From the NCBI GenBank assembly GCA_036267135.1, contig DATAWQ010000037.1:1-64000 (forward strand): a DNA stretch of 64,000 nt. The letters are read 5' to 3'. Each line of letters starts with the position of its first letter. The first letter of the stretch is position 1. The notes beneath the pieces are model-generated. The model did no database searches and was not told where the DNA came from. It saw only the letters and a program-made list of their open reading frames with translations. Made by a program: the position numbers and the translations under genes. This document shows positions 53,669-61,127 of this stretch, one piece after another. Origin of the DNA: PALSA-505 sp036267135 (GTDB lineage: Bacteria; Actinomycetota; Actinomycetes; Streptosporangiales; Streptosporangiaceae).

Positions 53669-54635
53669 GAACCCGGTCCTGGCCGAAGTAGTCCGCTCAG
53701 GGTTCGCCGAGTCGCGGCATCGTGGCCCCATCGTCGCCCTCGGCGCCGACGGTCATCCGGTGGTCGAGGCCGGCGCCGTGCACGAGCCGGTATTCCCCCG
53801 CTCGTCGAACAAGCCGCTGCAGGCCGCCGCCATGGTGGGCTGCGGCCTGGGCCTGGACGGCAAGCTGCTGGCGCTGGCCGCGGCCAGCCACTCCGGTGAG
53901 GACTTCCACGTCGCCGGCGTGCGCGAGATCCTGGCCGGGGCCGGGCTGACCGAAGACGACCTGCAGTGCCCGCCGAGCCTGCCGATCGATCCCGAGGCCA
54001 TGCGCGCCCTGGTCCGCGGGGGCGGCGGACCCGACCGGGTGCACATGAACTGCTCCGGTAAGCACGCCGCCATGCTCGCCACCTGCGTGGCGGCCGGCTG
54101 GCCCACCGCCACCTACCGCGACCCGGCACACCCGCTGCAGGTGGAGATCCGCCGCGCCGTGGAGCGGCTGGCCGGGGAGACCGTGACCGCGATCGGGGTG
54201 GACGGCTGCGGCGCGCCGATCTTCTCCCTGTCGGTGACCGGCCTGGCCCGCGCCTTCCGCGCGCTGGTGCTGGCCGCGCCGGGTTCTCCGGAACGGATGG
54301 TGGCCGACGCCATGCGCGCCTACCCGGACTGGACGTCGGGCAGCACCCGTCCCGAGCGGGCCCTGATGGAGGCGGTGCCTGGGCTGCTGCTGAAGTCCGG
54401 CGCCGAAGGCGTCGAGGGCTTCGCGCTGGCCGACGGCCGGGCGGCCGCCTTCAAGTTCGAGGACGGCGAGGGCCGGGCGCGTCCGCCGGTCACCGTGGCG
54501 CTGCTGCGCACACTCGGCGTGGCCGGTGAGCCCGGGGTGGATCTCGCCGCCCTGGACCGGGTCGGGCACGTCGACGTGAAGGGCGGCGGCGAGCCGGTCG
54601 GAGAGATCCGGGTGGTCCTGAACCAGCTATCTTGA
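53658..54635 (+). CDS. Asparaginase (Asparaginase II family), apparent ATC start
   Basis: A 325-residue protein of Pfam Asparaginase_II: VRSGFAESRHRGPIVALG, PVFPRSSNKPLQA, AASHSGEDFH, MNCSGKHAAML and VDGCGAPIF. These are the family's conserved blocks. The first ordinary start in frame is GTG 53760, but family-like sequence (VLAEVVRSGFAESRHRG) lies before it. The frame begins right after a TAG, with GGGAG at 53647-53651 and an in-frame ATC 6 nt later; no ATG/GTG/TTG exists in between. It overlaps the BKACE stop, so the two are probably coupled. Confidence 0.85.
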   Translation: MATENPVLAEVVRSGFAESRHRGPIVALGADGHPVVEAGAVHEPVFPRSSNKPLQAAAMVGCGLGLDGKLLALAAASHSGEDFHVAGVREILAGAGLTEDDLQCPPSLPIDPEAMRALVRGGGGPDRVHMNCSGKHAAMLATCVAAGWPTATYRDPAHPLQVEIRRAVERLAGETVTAIGVDGCGAPIFSLSVTGLARAFRALVLAAPGSPERMVADAMRAYPDWTSGSTRPERALMEAVPGLLLKSGAEGVEGFALADGRAAAFKFEDGEGRARPPVTVALLRTLGVAGEPGVDLAALDRVGHVDVKGGGEPVGEIRVVLNQLS

Positions 54636-54680
54636 GGTGCTTGCTCCGCATTTGCAGTTGCAAGCACCCGGTGGGATACT
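54636..54680 (+). promoter_or_regulatory. Promoter with overlapping dyad before the XRE gene
   Basis: TTGCAG (54652-54657) and GATACT (54675-54680) are spaced 17 nt. GGTGCTTG (54636-54643) and CAAGCACC (54661-54668) form a perfect 8-bp inverted repeat that brackets the -35. This arrangement suggests autoregulation, but could also be a terminator for the asparaginase transcript ending at 54635. Confidence 0.45.
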
Positions 54681-54686
54681 GGGGGC

Positions 54687-55142
54687 ATGCCTTCTGTCAA
54701 CGTGGATGCGATCGGCGAGTACATCAGGCAGCAGCGGGAGCAGGCCAAGTTCTCACTCCGCCAGCTCGCCCAGGCGGCCGGCGTGTCCAACCCGTACCTG
54801 AGCCAGATCGAACGCGGGCTGCGCAAGCCGAGCGCCGAGATACTCCAGCAGATCGCCAAGGGCCTGCGGATCTCCGCGGAGGCGCTGTACGTGCAGGCTG
54901 GCATCCTGGAGGACCGCCCGTCCGACTCCGGGGTCCGCGCCGCCGTGCTGACCGACCCGACGCTGACCGAGCGGCAGAAGCAGATCCTGCTGGAGATCTA
55001 CGAGTCGTTCCGGGCCGAGGCCACCGGCTCGCAGGCACCCTCGAACGGCGCCGGGCCCACGGCCGCGACGATCGTGGCCGAGGCCAACGGTCATGCACCG
55101 GCCGGGCCGAACTCAGCCCCGGCCACGGAACAACCCGGCTGA
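54687..55142 (+). CDS. XRE family transcriptional regulator
   Basis: A 151-residue regulator with a classic N-terminal HTH (IGEYIRQQREQAKFSLRQLAQAAGVSNPYLSQIERGLRKPSAEILQQIAKGLRIS). It is followed by a predicted helical segment (LTERQKQILLEIYESFRAEA) and a disordered Ala/Pro tail. The same protein is widespread in actinomycetes; ligand and targets are unknown. The ATG follows GGGGG by 1-2 nt within a promoter carrying a dyad. Confidence 0.9.
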   Translation: MPSVNVDAIGEYIRQQREQAKFSLRQLAQAAGVSNPYLSQIERGLRKPSAEILQQIAKGLRISAEALYVQAGILEDRPSDSGVRAAVLTDPTLTERQKQILLEIYESFRAEATGSQAPSNGAGPTAATIVAEANGHAPAGPNSAPATEQPG

Positions 55143-55182
55143 CGCCGTTTCAACGCGTCCGGCGAGCGGATACTCTGAATTC

Positions 55183-55542
55183 GTGTTTAGCAACTGGAGT
55201 GCCTTCACTCCGCTGAATTACTTCTTCGAGGCGCTGGCGCTGGCCGCCTTCGTCGTCGAAGCCTGGGCCTTCGGCGACGCGCTCGCCCGGCCCTCCCACG
55301 CCTACCCGGCGGCGGGGAAGCGCACCAAGCCGCTGTGGCTGATCATCACCGGCGTGTCCGCGGTGATCGGCCTCGGCTACGCGGCCTACGTCAAGAACAT
55401 GTCGGTGATCCAGATCCTGCCGGTCGCCGCGTTCGTGGCCGCAGCCGTCTACCTGACCGACGTCAGGCCCAAGCTCAAGGAGATCGGCAGCAGCCGCAAC
55501 AGCGGCCCGCAGCAGCACATGGGCCCGTACGGTCCCTGGTAG
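55183..55542 (+). CDS. DUF2516 family membrane protein
   Basis: A 119-residue protein with hydrophobic segments near residues 12-30, 51-66 and 74-92 (KPLWLIITGVSAVIGLGYAAY; VIQILPVAAFVAAAVYLTDV), the layout of DUF2516, followed by a Gly/Ser/Gln-rich tail. Function unknown. GTG 55183 is chosen because upstream sequence in the frame is non-hydrophobic and overlaps the XRE gene. In other actinomycetes it also follows an XRE gene. Confidence 0.83.
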   Translation: MFSNWSAFTPLNYFFEALALAAFVVEAWAFGDALARPSHAYPAAGKRTKPLWLIITGVSAVIGLGYAAYVKNMSVIQILPVAAFVAAAVYLTDVRPKLKEIGSSRNSGPQQHMGPYGPW

Positions 55543-55621
55543 CCGTCGGCCGCTCTTGGTGGCCTGGCTTCTGTGATCTGCGATTGGTTTCCTGAACGGC
55601 TGCGCGAGGCTAGCGTCGGCG

Positions 55622-56353
55622 CTAGTCCGCGATCCGGATCCGGAGCCGACGAAACCCCTTGCCCTTGTTCTCGATCTTGACGACCTCGATCCGGCCGACC
55701 TGACGGGTGGAGGCCACGTGCGTGCCGCCGTCCGCCTGCTGGTCGAGCCCGACGATGTCGATGATGCGCACCTCCTTGACCTCGGCGGGCACCAGGTTCG
55801 TGGCGGTCCTGATGATGTCGGGCAGGGCGAAGGCCTCATCCCGGGGCAGCACCCGGACGTCGATCCGGCGGTCCTCGGTCAACTCGGTGTTGCACGCGGC
55901 CTCGACCGCGTCCCTGAAGCCGTCCGGCACCTGCGGCAGGTTGAAGTCCATCCTCGCGACGAGCGGCTCCATGTTTCCGCCGGTCACCAGCGCGCCGAAG
56001 TCCCTGAACACGACCCCGCAGAGCACGTGCAGGCCGGTGTGCGTGCGCATCAGCGCGGTCCGGCGCTCGTCCTCGATCGCGCCGCGCACCGCGGTGCCGG
56101 GCGGGGGCAGCGGGTCGCCTTCGGCGGGAATCAGGTAGAGGTCGTCGCCCTTGCGGGCGCCGACGATACGGGTCTGCACGCCACCCCACAGCAGCACCCC
56201 GTGGTCGGGTGGCTGGCCGCCGCCGCCCGGGTAGAAGGCGGAGGTGTCGAGCACGATCCCGTCCGGGTCGGCGGCCAGCACCACCGCGTCCCATTCGCGC
56301 AGCGTCTGGTCATCGAGTTCGAGCCGGTGCGTTCGCCACTGAGTCTCGCTCAC
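55622..56353 (-). CDS. Alanyl-tRNA editing protein (AlaX type)
   Basis: A 243-residue free-standing editing domain homologous to AlaRS. It has FYPGGGGQPPDHGVL, zinc ligands in MRTHTGLHVLCGVVF (HxxxH) and DQQADGGTHVASTRQVG. It hydrolyses mischarged Ser-/Gly-tRNA-Ala. The usual Cys of a CGGTH motif is Asp here (DGGTH), common in AlaX-M. Start MSETQW is well placed. Confidence 0.9.
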   Translation of the reverse strand: MSETQWRTHRLELDDQTLREWDAVVLAADPDGIVLDTSAFYPGGGGQPPDHGVLLWGGVQTRIVGARKGDDLYLIPAEGDPLPPPGTAVRGAIEDERRTALMRTHTGLHVLCGVVFRDFGALVTGGNMEPLVARMDFNLPQVPDGFRDAVEAACNTELTEDRRIDVRVLPRDEAFALPDIIRTATNLVPAEVKEVRIIDIVGLDQQADGGTHVASTRQVGRIEVVKIENKGKGFRRLRIRIAD

Positions 56354-56407
56354 CCGAGGCAGCCTACTGCGGGGTGCTAGCTACCCCGCGGTGCCGGCTG
56401 GATTCCC

Positions 56408-57349
56408 TTACAGCGGCATCACGATCAACGCGGCCGGCACCACCACGAGCAGCGCCGCGCTGCAGCAGACCCCCACCCAGACCAGCCTGGACAGCCCCGG
56501 CTGAGGCTCCAGCAGCCTGGCCACCCTGGCCGCCACCTCACCCTGGCTGGCGGCGGAGGCGGCCAGCGCCCCGGACGGCGCGGCCTGCGCGCCCGCCACC
56601 CCGAACCGCAGCAGCGCCGTGGCCAGTTCCCTGGCCGGGCGGGCCCGCCTGGCCCGGTCGTCGGCCAGCATCTCGACCAGCAGCGCCACGCAGCTATACG
56701 CCTGCGAGGCCACACCGACGCGGGGGAAAGCCCGGCACAGCGCGGTGAACGGCAGCAGCACCAGGTCGTGCCGCTCCCTGACGTGCGCCCGTTCGTGCGC
56801 GAGCACGGCCGCGAGCTCGGCCTGGTCGAGCAGGTCCAGGGTGCCCGCGCTGATCACGATGCGCGAGCGCAGGCCGGGCACGCAGTAGGCCGCGGCCCCC
56901 GGATGGTCGACCACGAGCGCGCCGGGCACCTTCGGGTCACCGCGGCCCAGCAGCGCGAGCAGGGCCCGGTGCCTGCGCCTGGTCCGCAGCACCGCGGCGC
57001 AGGCGGCGGCGAGCACCCAGCACAGCAACGCCAGCAGCGCCACCGACAGGGCCAGCGCCACCAGCCTGAACGTCTCCACCAGGACCGGCTGCCCGGCCGG
57101 GTCGGCCGGGCGGGTGACCGTGCTCACCGCGAACGCGAACACGCCGCCGGCCACGCCGGTGTGCTCCGGCCTGGCCGCCAGCGCGGCCAGCGCGCCCACG
57201 GCGGCGAGCCCCCAGCCGAGGCCGAGCGCCTGCCAGAGCAGGATCGCGGCCCCCGGCGCCCGGCGCGGCCAGGTCGCCGTCGACAGCATCGTCGCGGCCG
57301 CGACGGCAATCATCGCGACCCCGGCGAGCAAGAAGACGGTGGTGAACAC
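56408..57349 (-). CDS. M56 family metallopeptidase (BlaR1-like)
   Basis: A 313-residue integral membrane protease. Hydrophobic segments at the N-terminus (AVFTTVFLLAGVAMIAVAAATML and three more) and C-terminus (LVWVGVCCSAALLVVVPAALIVM) flank the zinc motif HERAH (LAHERAHVRERHD). It lacks the extracellular beta-lactam sensor of true BlaR1, so it is the shorter actinobacterial type. It lies 7 nt downstream of a BlaI repressor, which it may cleave on a signal not known. No beta-lactamase is nearby. Confidence 0.9.
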   Translation of the reverse strand: MFTTVFLLAGVAMIAVAAATMLSTATWPRRAPGAAILLWQALGLGWGLAAVGALAALAARPEHTGVAGGVFAFAVSTVTRPADPAGQPVLVETFRLVALALSVALLALLCWVLAAACAAVLRTRRRHRALLALLGRGDPKVPGALVVDHPGAAAYCVPGLRSRIVISAGTLDLLDQAELAAVLAHERAHVRERHDLVLLPFTALCRAFPRVGVASQAYSCVALLVEMLADDRARRARPARELATALLRFGVAGAQAAPSGALAASAASQGEVAARVARLLEPQPGLSRLVWVGVCCSAALLVVVPAALIVMPL

Positions 57350-57356
57350 GGCGAGC

Positions 57357-57752
57357 TCAGTCCCCGGTGTTGCCTTCGACGGTGTTGTCTTCGATTGGGC
57401 GGCCCTCGATCGTGCCGAGCGCGCAGCGCAGCACCCGGGCCTCGGAGTCGCTCACCGAACGGGCGAACCTGGCCAGCGCGGCCTGCCGGTCCCCGGTCTG
57501 GTCGAGCGCGCTCAGCATCAGCTCGGTGACGTACGCCTCCCGGCTCGCGGCGGCCCGGTACTGCCACGCCCGGCCGTCGCGCTCACGCAGGGCGAACCCC
57601 TTCTTGGCGAGCCGCTCCAGCACGGTCATCACGGTGGTATGCGCCAGGTCACGCTCGGTCAGCCGTTCACTCACCGCGCGAACCGTGAGCGGGCTGTCGT
57701 TTTCCCAGAGAACATCCATGATTGCGCGTTCAAGCTCACCAAGTCGGTTCAC
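57357..57752 (-). CDS. BlaI/MecI/CopY family transcriptional repressor
   Basis: A 131-residue winged-helix repressor: LGELERAIMDVLWENDSPLTVRAVSERL, LAHTTVMTVLERLAKKGFALRERDGRAWQYRA is the recognition region, followed by a dimerisation helix. It is encoded just before the M56 peptidase, the typical two-gene derepression unit. It begins with GTG 57752 with no Shine-Dalgarno sequence, so it may be leaderless. An imperfect dyad overlaps its promoter. Confidence 0.92.
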   Translation of the reverse strand: MNRLGELERAIMDVLWENDSPLTVRAVSERLTERDLAHTTVMTVLERLAKKGFALRERDGRAWQYRAAASREAYVTELMLSALDQTGDRQAALARFARSVSDSEARVLRCALGTIEGRPIEDNTVEGNTGD

Positions 57753-57778
57753 GTGGTCACTTTATCTTTATGATCCAC
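57753..57778. promoter_or_regulatory. Candidate BlaI operator
   Basis: GTGG-TCA (57753-57759) and TGATCCAC (57771-57778) flank an AT-rich centre, an imperfect inverted repeat immediately before the BlaI start codon. It overlaps a TAAAGT hexamer that could be a -10 for a leaderless transcript. Repressor binding here would be autoregulatory. Confidence 0.35.
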
Positions 57779-57886
57779 TTTTCGGGAGAGCTGCTGCCCC
57801 CCGAGCGGAACCCTAACCCTACGCCGGCTACTCCCGCGGGAATGCGAAACTGGCAGGACAACAGGGTGAGCTACTGGAGGACAACG

Positions 57887-58963
57887 GTGCCCGCAGCAAA
57901 GCCACGCTTTCGTTCCGTGCTGGACCGCTTTACCGGTTACGTGCCGGGCCGGGCGGTGTCCGCGCCCGACGGCCGATCGTTCAAGCTGTCGTCCAACGAG
58001 TCACCGTACGGCCCGCTGCCCTCGGTGGTGGACGCGATCGCGGCGGCGGCCGGGGAGATCAACCGGTACCCGGACAACCGGTCGAACGAGCTCACCGAGG
58101 TGATCGCCGCTCGGTTCGGCGTGCCGCCCGGGCACGTCGCCGTCGGCTGCGGCTCGGTCGGCGTGACCCAGCAACTCCTGGCCGCCACCGCGGAGCCGGG
58201 CGCGCAGGTGCTCTACGCCTGGCGATCGTTCGAGGCTTACCCCACACTCAGCGACCTGTCCGGCGGCGAATCGGTGCGGGTGCCGCTGCGCGACGAGACG
58301 CACGACCTGCCGGCCATGGCCGACGCGATCACCGACCGGACCCGGCTGATCTTCATCTGCAACCCGAACAATCCCACCGGCACCGTGGTGCACCGGGACG
58401 AGCTGACCGCGTTCCTCGACCGGGTGCCGGAGGACTGCCTGGTCGTGCTGGACGAGGCGTACCGGGAGTACGTACGTGACCCCGAGGTTCCCGACGGGCT
58501 CAGCCTGTACACCGACCGGCCCAACCTGGCCGTGCTGCGCACGTTCTCCAAGGCGTACGGGCTGGCCGGGCTGCGGGTGGGCTTCCTGGTGGGGCAGGAG
58601 CCGGTGGCGGCTGCCGCCCGCACCACGATGCTGCCGTTCACCGTCAGCCGGGTGGCCCAGGCCGCCGCGATCGCGTCCCTCGCCGCCGAGTCCGAACTGC
58701 TCGAGCGGGTGGACACGGTGGTCGGCGAGCGGGTCAGGGTCCGCGACACCCTGCGCGCCGACGGCTGGACCGTGCCGGATACCGAGGCCAACTTCGTCTG
58801 GCTGCGGTTCGGCGACGACACCGCCGACTTCGCCGGCCAGTGCGCGGCCGCCGGGGTCAGCCTGCGGCCGTTCGGCGGCGAGGGCGCCCGGATCTCGATC
58901 GGCGACCCGGAGGCGAACGAAGCCTTCCTCGCCGTGGCCAAGGCCTACCCGCGCCGTCACTGA
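57887..58963 (+). CDS. hisC: Histidinol-phosphate aminotransferase-like PLP enzyme
   Basis: A 358-residue fold-type I aminotransferase. It has KLSSNESPYGPLPSVVDAI, FICNPNNPTGTVV, VVLDEAYREYV and PLP-lysine at about 222 in TFSKAYGLAGLRVGFL. It closely fits HisC or the phenylalanine aminotransferase Pat of actinobacteria; isolated genes outside the his operon are often Pat. The start is GTG 57887, with GGAGG 6 nt upstream, rather than the earlier in-frame start. Its end overlaps galE convergently by 7 nt. Confidence 0.88.
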   Translation: MPAAKPRFRSVLDRFTGYVPGRAVSAPDGRSFKLSSNESPYGPLPSVVDAIAAAAGEINRYPDNRSNELTEVIAARFGVPPGHVAVGCGSVGVTQQLLAATAEPGAQVLYAWRSFEAYPTLSDLSGGESVRVPLRDETHDLPAMADAITDRTRLIFICNPNNPTGTVVHRDELTAFLDRVPEDCLVVLDEAYREYVRDPEVPDGLSLYTDRPNLAVLRTFSKAYGLAGLRVGFLVGQEPVAAAARTTMLPFTVSRVAQAAAIASLAAESELLERVDTVVGERVRVRDTLRADGWTVPDTEANFVWLRFGDDTADFAGQCAAAGVSLRPFGGEGARISIGDPEANEAFLAVAKAYPRRH

Positions 58964-59955
58964 CCGCCCGACAGCACCTCGTCCCGGCGGGCCGCCCATT
59001 CCAGGGAGTGCTTGATGCCTTCGCCGATCGAGTACCTGGTGTGCCAGTCCAGCAGCCGCCGGGCCCGGTCGGTGCGGGTGTAGGCGCCGGCCACGTCGCC
59101 CGGCCGCGGCGGCGCCTCGACCACCTCGAGCGGCCGGCCGACCACGGTGTTGAACGCGTCCAGCAGTTCGCGCACGGTGGTGCCGGTGCCGGTGCCCAGG
59201 TTGATGGCCAGGTGCCGGGCCTCCGCCATCACCTCGTCGAACCTCTCCAGCGTCCGCACGTGCGCGGCGGCGAGATCCCAGACGTGGATGTAGTCCCTGA
59301 TGCCCGAGCCGTCCCTGGTCGTGTAGCCGGTCCCGGTGAGCCGGAACGGCACACCGTCCTCCCAGGCCTCGATCATCTTGCCCAGGGCGTGCGTGGGCCG
59401 CCGCAGCTGCAGGCCGGTGCGCATCTTCGGATCGGCGCCGATCGGGTTGAAGTACCGCAGCGACAGCACCCGGATGGGCTGGGTGGCGGCGATGTCGGCG
59501 AACATCGTCTCGCACACCGCCTTGGTCCGCGCGTACGGGCTCTGCGGGTCGATGGCCGAGTCCTCGTCCACCGTGAAGTCGGCGCCCGCGCCGTAGATGG
59601 CCGCGGACGAGCTGAAGATCATGCGGCCGCACCCGTTGCGCAGCAGGTGCCCAATGAAGTCCAGGCTCTTGGTCACGTTCGCCCGGTAGTAGCCGACCGG
59701 GTCGCCCACCGAGTCCGGCACCACGATCAGCGCCGCGCAGTGCACCACGGCCCCGATGTCGGGGTGCTCGGCGAAGATCCGGTCGATCAGCGCGCCGTCG
59801 GCGATGTCGCCGTCATAGAAGTCCAGCCCGGCCGCGAACTGCCGTCTGCCGGTGACCAGGCTGTCCAGCACGACCGGCGTGATCCCCGCATCACCGCAGG
59901 CCAGCGCGATAGTGCTGCCAATGTATCCGGCGCCGCCGGTGATCAGGACCTTGAT
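58957..59955 (-). CDS. galE: UDP-glucose 4-epimerase (GalE), apparent ATC start
   Basis: A 332-residue extended SDR: KVLITGGAGYIGSTIALACG binds NAD, catalytic SSSAAIYG and Y-x-x-x-K in SPYARTK, and the RYFNPIGADP segment is typical of GalE. It interconverts UDP-Glc and UDP-Gal. Homologues begin MKVLITGGAGYIGS; here the matching codon is ATC at 59955, with GAGGAG 8 nt before it. GTG 59964 lies inside that Shine-Dalgarno tract and gives a 3-residue extension. I annotate from ATC but GTG remains possible. Confidence 0.92.
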   Translation of the reverse strand: MKVLITGGAGYIGSTIALACGDAGITPVVLDSLVTGRRQFAAGLDFYDGDIADGALIDRIFAEHPDIGAVVHCAALIVVPDSVGDPVGYYRANVTKSLDFIGHLLRNGCGRMIFSSSAAIYGAGADFTVDEDSAIDPQSPYARTKAVCETMFADIAATQPIRVLSLRYFNPIGADPKMRTGLQLRRPTHALGKMIEAWEDGVPFRLTGTGYTTRDGSGIRDYIHVWDLAAAHVRTLERFDEVMAEARHLAINLGTGTGTTVRELLDAFNTVVGRPLEVVEAPPRPGDVAGAYTRTDRARRLLDWHTRYSIGEGIKHSLEWAARRDEVLSGGQ

Positions 59956-59970
59956 GAGGCACACTCCTCT

Positions 59971-60028
59971 TTCTGGCGGAAAGACACCCTACGCCGGCTT
60001 TCTGCGGCGGAGAGACGCCTACGCCGAG
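59971..60028 (-). repeat. Repeat units upstream of galE
   Basis: Two ~29-30 bp units start TTTCTGGCGGAAAGACACCC and TTTCTGCGGCGGAGAGACGCC and each ends in a TACGCCG-like stretch (plus-strand reading). On the minus strand the first carries TAGGGT (59991-59986) as a possible -10 ahead of the galE ribosome-binding site. The second overlaps the 3' end of the next gene. A related copy precedes the neighbouring epimerase. Confidence 0.45.
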
Positions 60029-60987
60029 GCCAGTGCGCGGTCGTCGGCGGAGAAGTCGGGGTTGGGCTCGGACGGTGGGTGGGCCAGGTGCCACCGTACC
60101 GACGCGGCTATCCCGGCCTCGACGTTGCCGGGCTGCCAGCCGAGCAGGTCGCGGGCCTTGTGGCTGTCGAACAGCTCATGCTGGGCGTACAGCTTGGTCA
60201 GTTCCAGGTCCTCGGGCACCATGTCGTTCGGCACGCCGCCGGCCAGTTCGGCCTCATGCCCCGCCGCGGCCAGGATCTGCCGGGCCCAGTCCAGCACCGT
60301 GCCGCAGACCGGTTCCACCACGTTGAAGATCTGGCCCCGCGCCGCGTTGGAGTCGATGGCCGCGAGCGTCGCGCTGGCCACGTCGCCGACGTAGCACCGG
60401 CTGATCAGCCAGTTGCCCGCACCAACCGGGATCCGCTGGCGGCCCGCCCGCACCCGGCGCAGGATGAACTCCTCCCGCCGCTGCGGGTCGTGCTCGCCGT
60501 AGATGAGGCCCAGCCGCAGCACCGCGCCGCCCCGCTCAAGGTAAGGCGGCTCCACGTCCAGCTTCTCGTAGTCGTGGAAGCGCGGCATCAGATCGCGGTA
60601 GGGGTAGCGGCCGTGCCGGACCGGCGACTCCTCGGTGACCGGCACCGGCACCTCGCTGACCGGGCTCTCCTCCAGTTCGAAGGCGCGGTAGACGTCTACG
60701 CTGGACAGCACCACGAGCCTGGCGTCGGGCAGATGCGGCAGCACCGCGTCCACATCGGCCTGCGACAGCGCCATCGTGTCCACCACGGCGTCCAGCGCCA
60801 GGTCCTTGACCTCGGCGGCCAGGCTGGCGAAGTCGTGCCGCTCGGCGTGCAGATGCGCGCACTCGGTCAGCCCGTCCGGTTCGGTCTGGCCGCGGTGAAC
60901 CACGGTCACTTCGTCGCCGCGCGCTATTAGCTGCTCGGTGATCCGGCGGCCGATGAACTTCGTGCCGCCGATCATCAGTACCCGCAT
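60019..60987 (-). CDS. NAD-dependent epimerase/dehydratase (extended SDR)
   Basis: A 322-residue extended SDR. RVLMIGGTKFIGRRITEQLIARG is the dinucleotide site, but the catalytic tyrosine region (VLSSVDVYRAFELEESP) departs from YxxxK in its usual place; RYPYRDLMPRF supplies alternatives. This group is related to mRNA-binding/GalE-like proteins, so sugar-nucleotide epimerase activity is not certain. Start is ATG 60987. It has its own promoter and is probably transcribed with galE. Confidence 0.82.
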   Translation of the reverse strand: MRVLMIGGTKFIGRRITEQLIARGDEVTVVHRGQTEPDGLTECAHLHAERHDFASLAAEVKDLALDAVVDTMALSQADVDAVLPHLPDARLVVLSSVDVYRAFELEESPVSEVPVPVTEESPVRHGRYPYRDLMPRFHDYEKLDVEPPYLERGGAVLRLGLIYGEHDPQRREEFILRRVRAGRQRIPVGAGNWLISRCYVGDVASATLAAIDSNAARGQIFNVVEPVCGTVLDWARQILAAAGHEAELAGGVPNDMVPEDLELTKLYAQHELFDSHKARDLLGWQPGNVEAGIAASVRWHLAHPPSEPNPDFSADDRALASA

Positions 60988-61015
60988 GGCGCCCCACTTC
61001 TTTGGCCGGAAAGAC

Positions 61016-61045
61016 ACCTTACGGCCGGCCCGTCCGGTGTGTCAG
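61016..61045 (-). promoter_or_regulatory. Promoter of the second epimerase gene
   Basis: On the minus strand CTGACA (61045-61040; 5/6 to TTGACA) and TAAGGT (61021-61016; TAnnnT) are spaced 18 nt. Transcription would start near 61009, about 22 nt before the ATG at 60987. The sequence after the -10 (GTGTCTTTCCGGCC) matches the region upstream of galE (GTGTCTTTCCGCC). Confidence 0.6.
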
Positions 61046-61127
61046 ATGCGGATCAGTTCAGCACGAAACACCCGTCGCCGACCGCTTATTTTCGCTGGGC
61101 ATAGCGGCGCTCTGCTATCTGGCTGGG

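Noticed and set aside
56408..57752. Beta-lactam resistance operon
   Set aside because: The M56 protein lacks a sensor domain and no beta-lactamase or extra PBP is adjacent; the pair is a common actinobacterial module of unknown signal.
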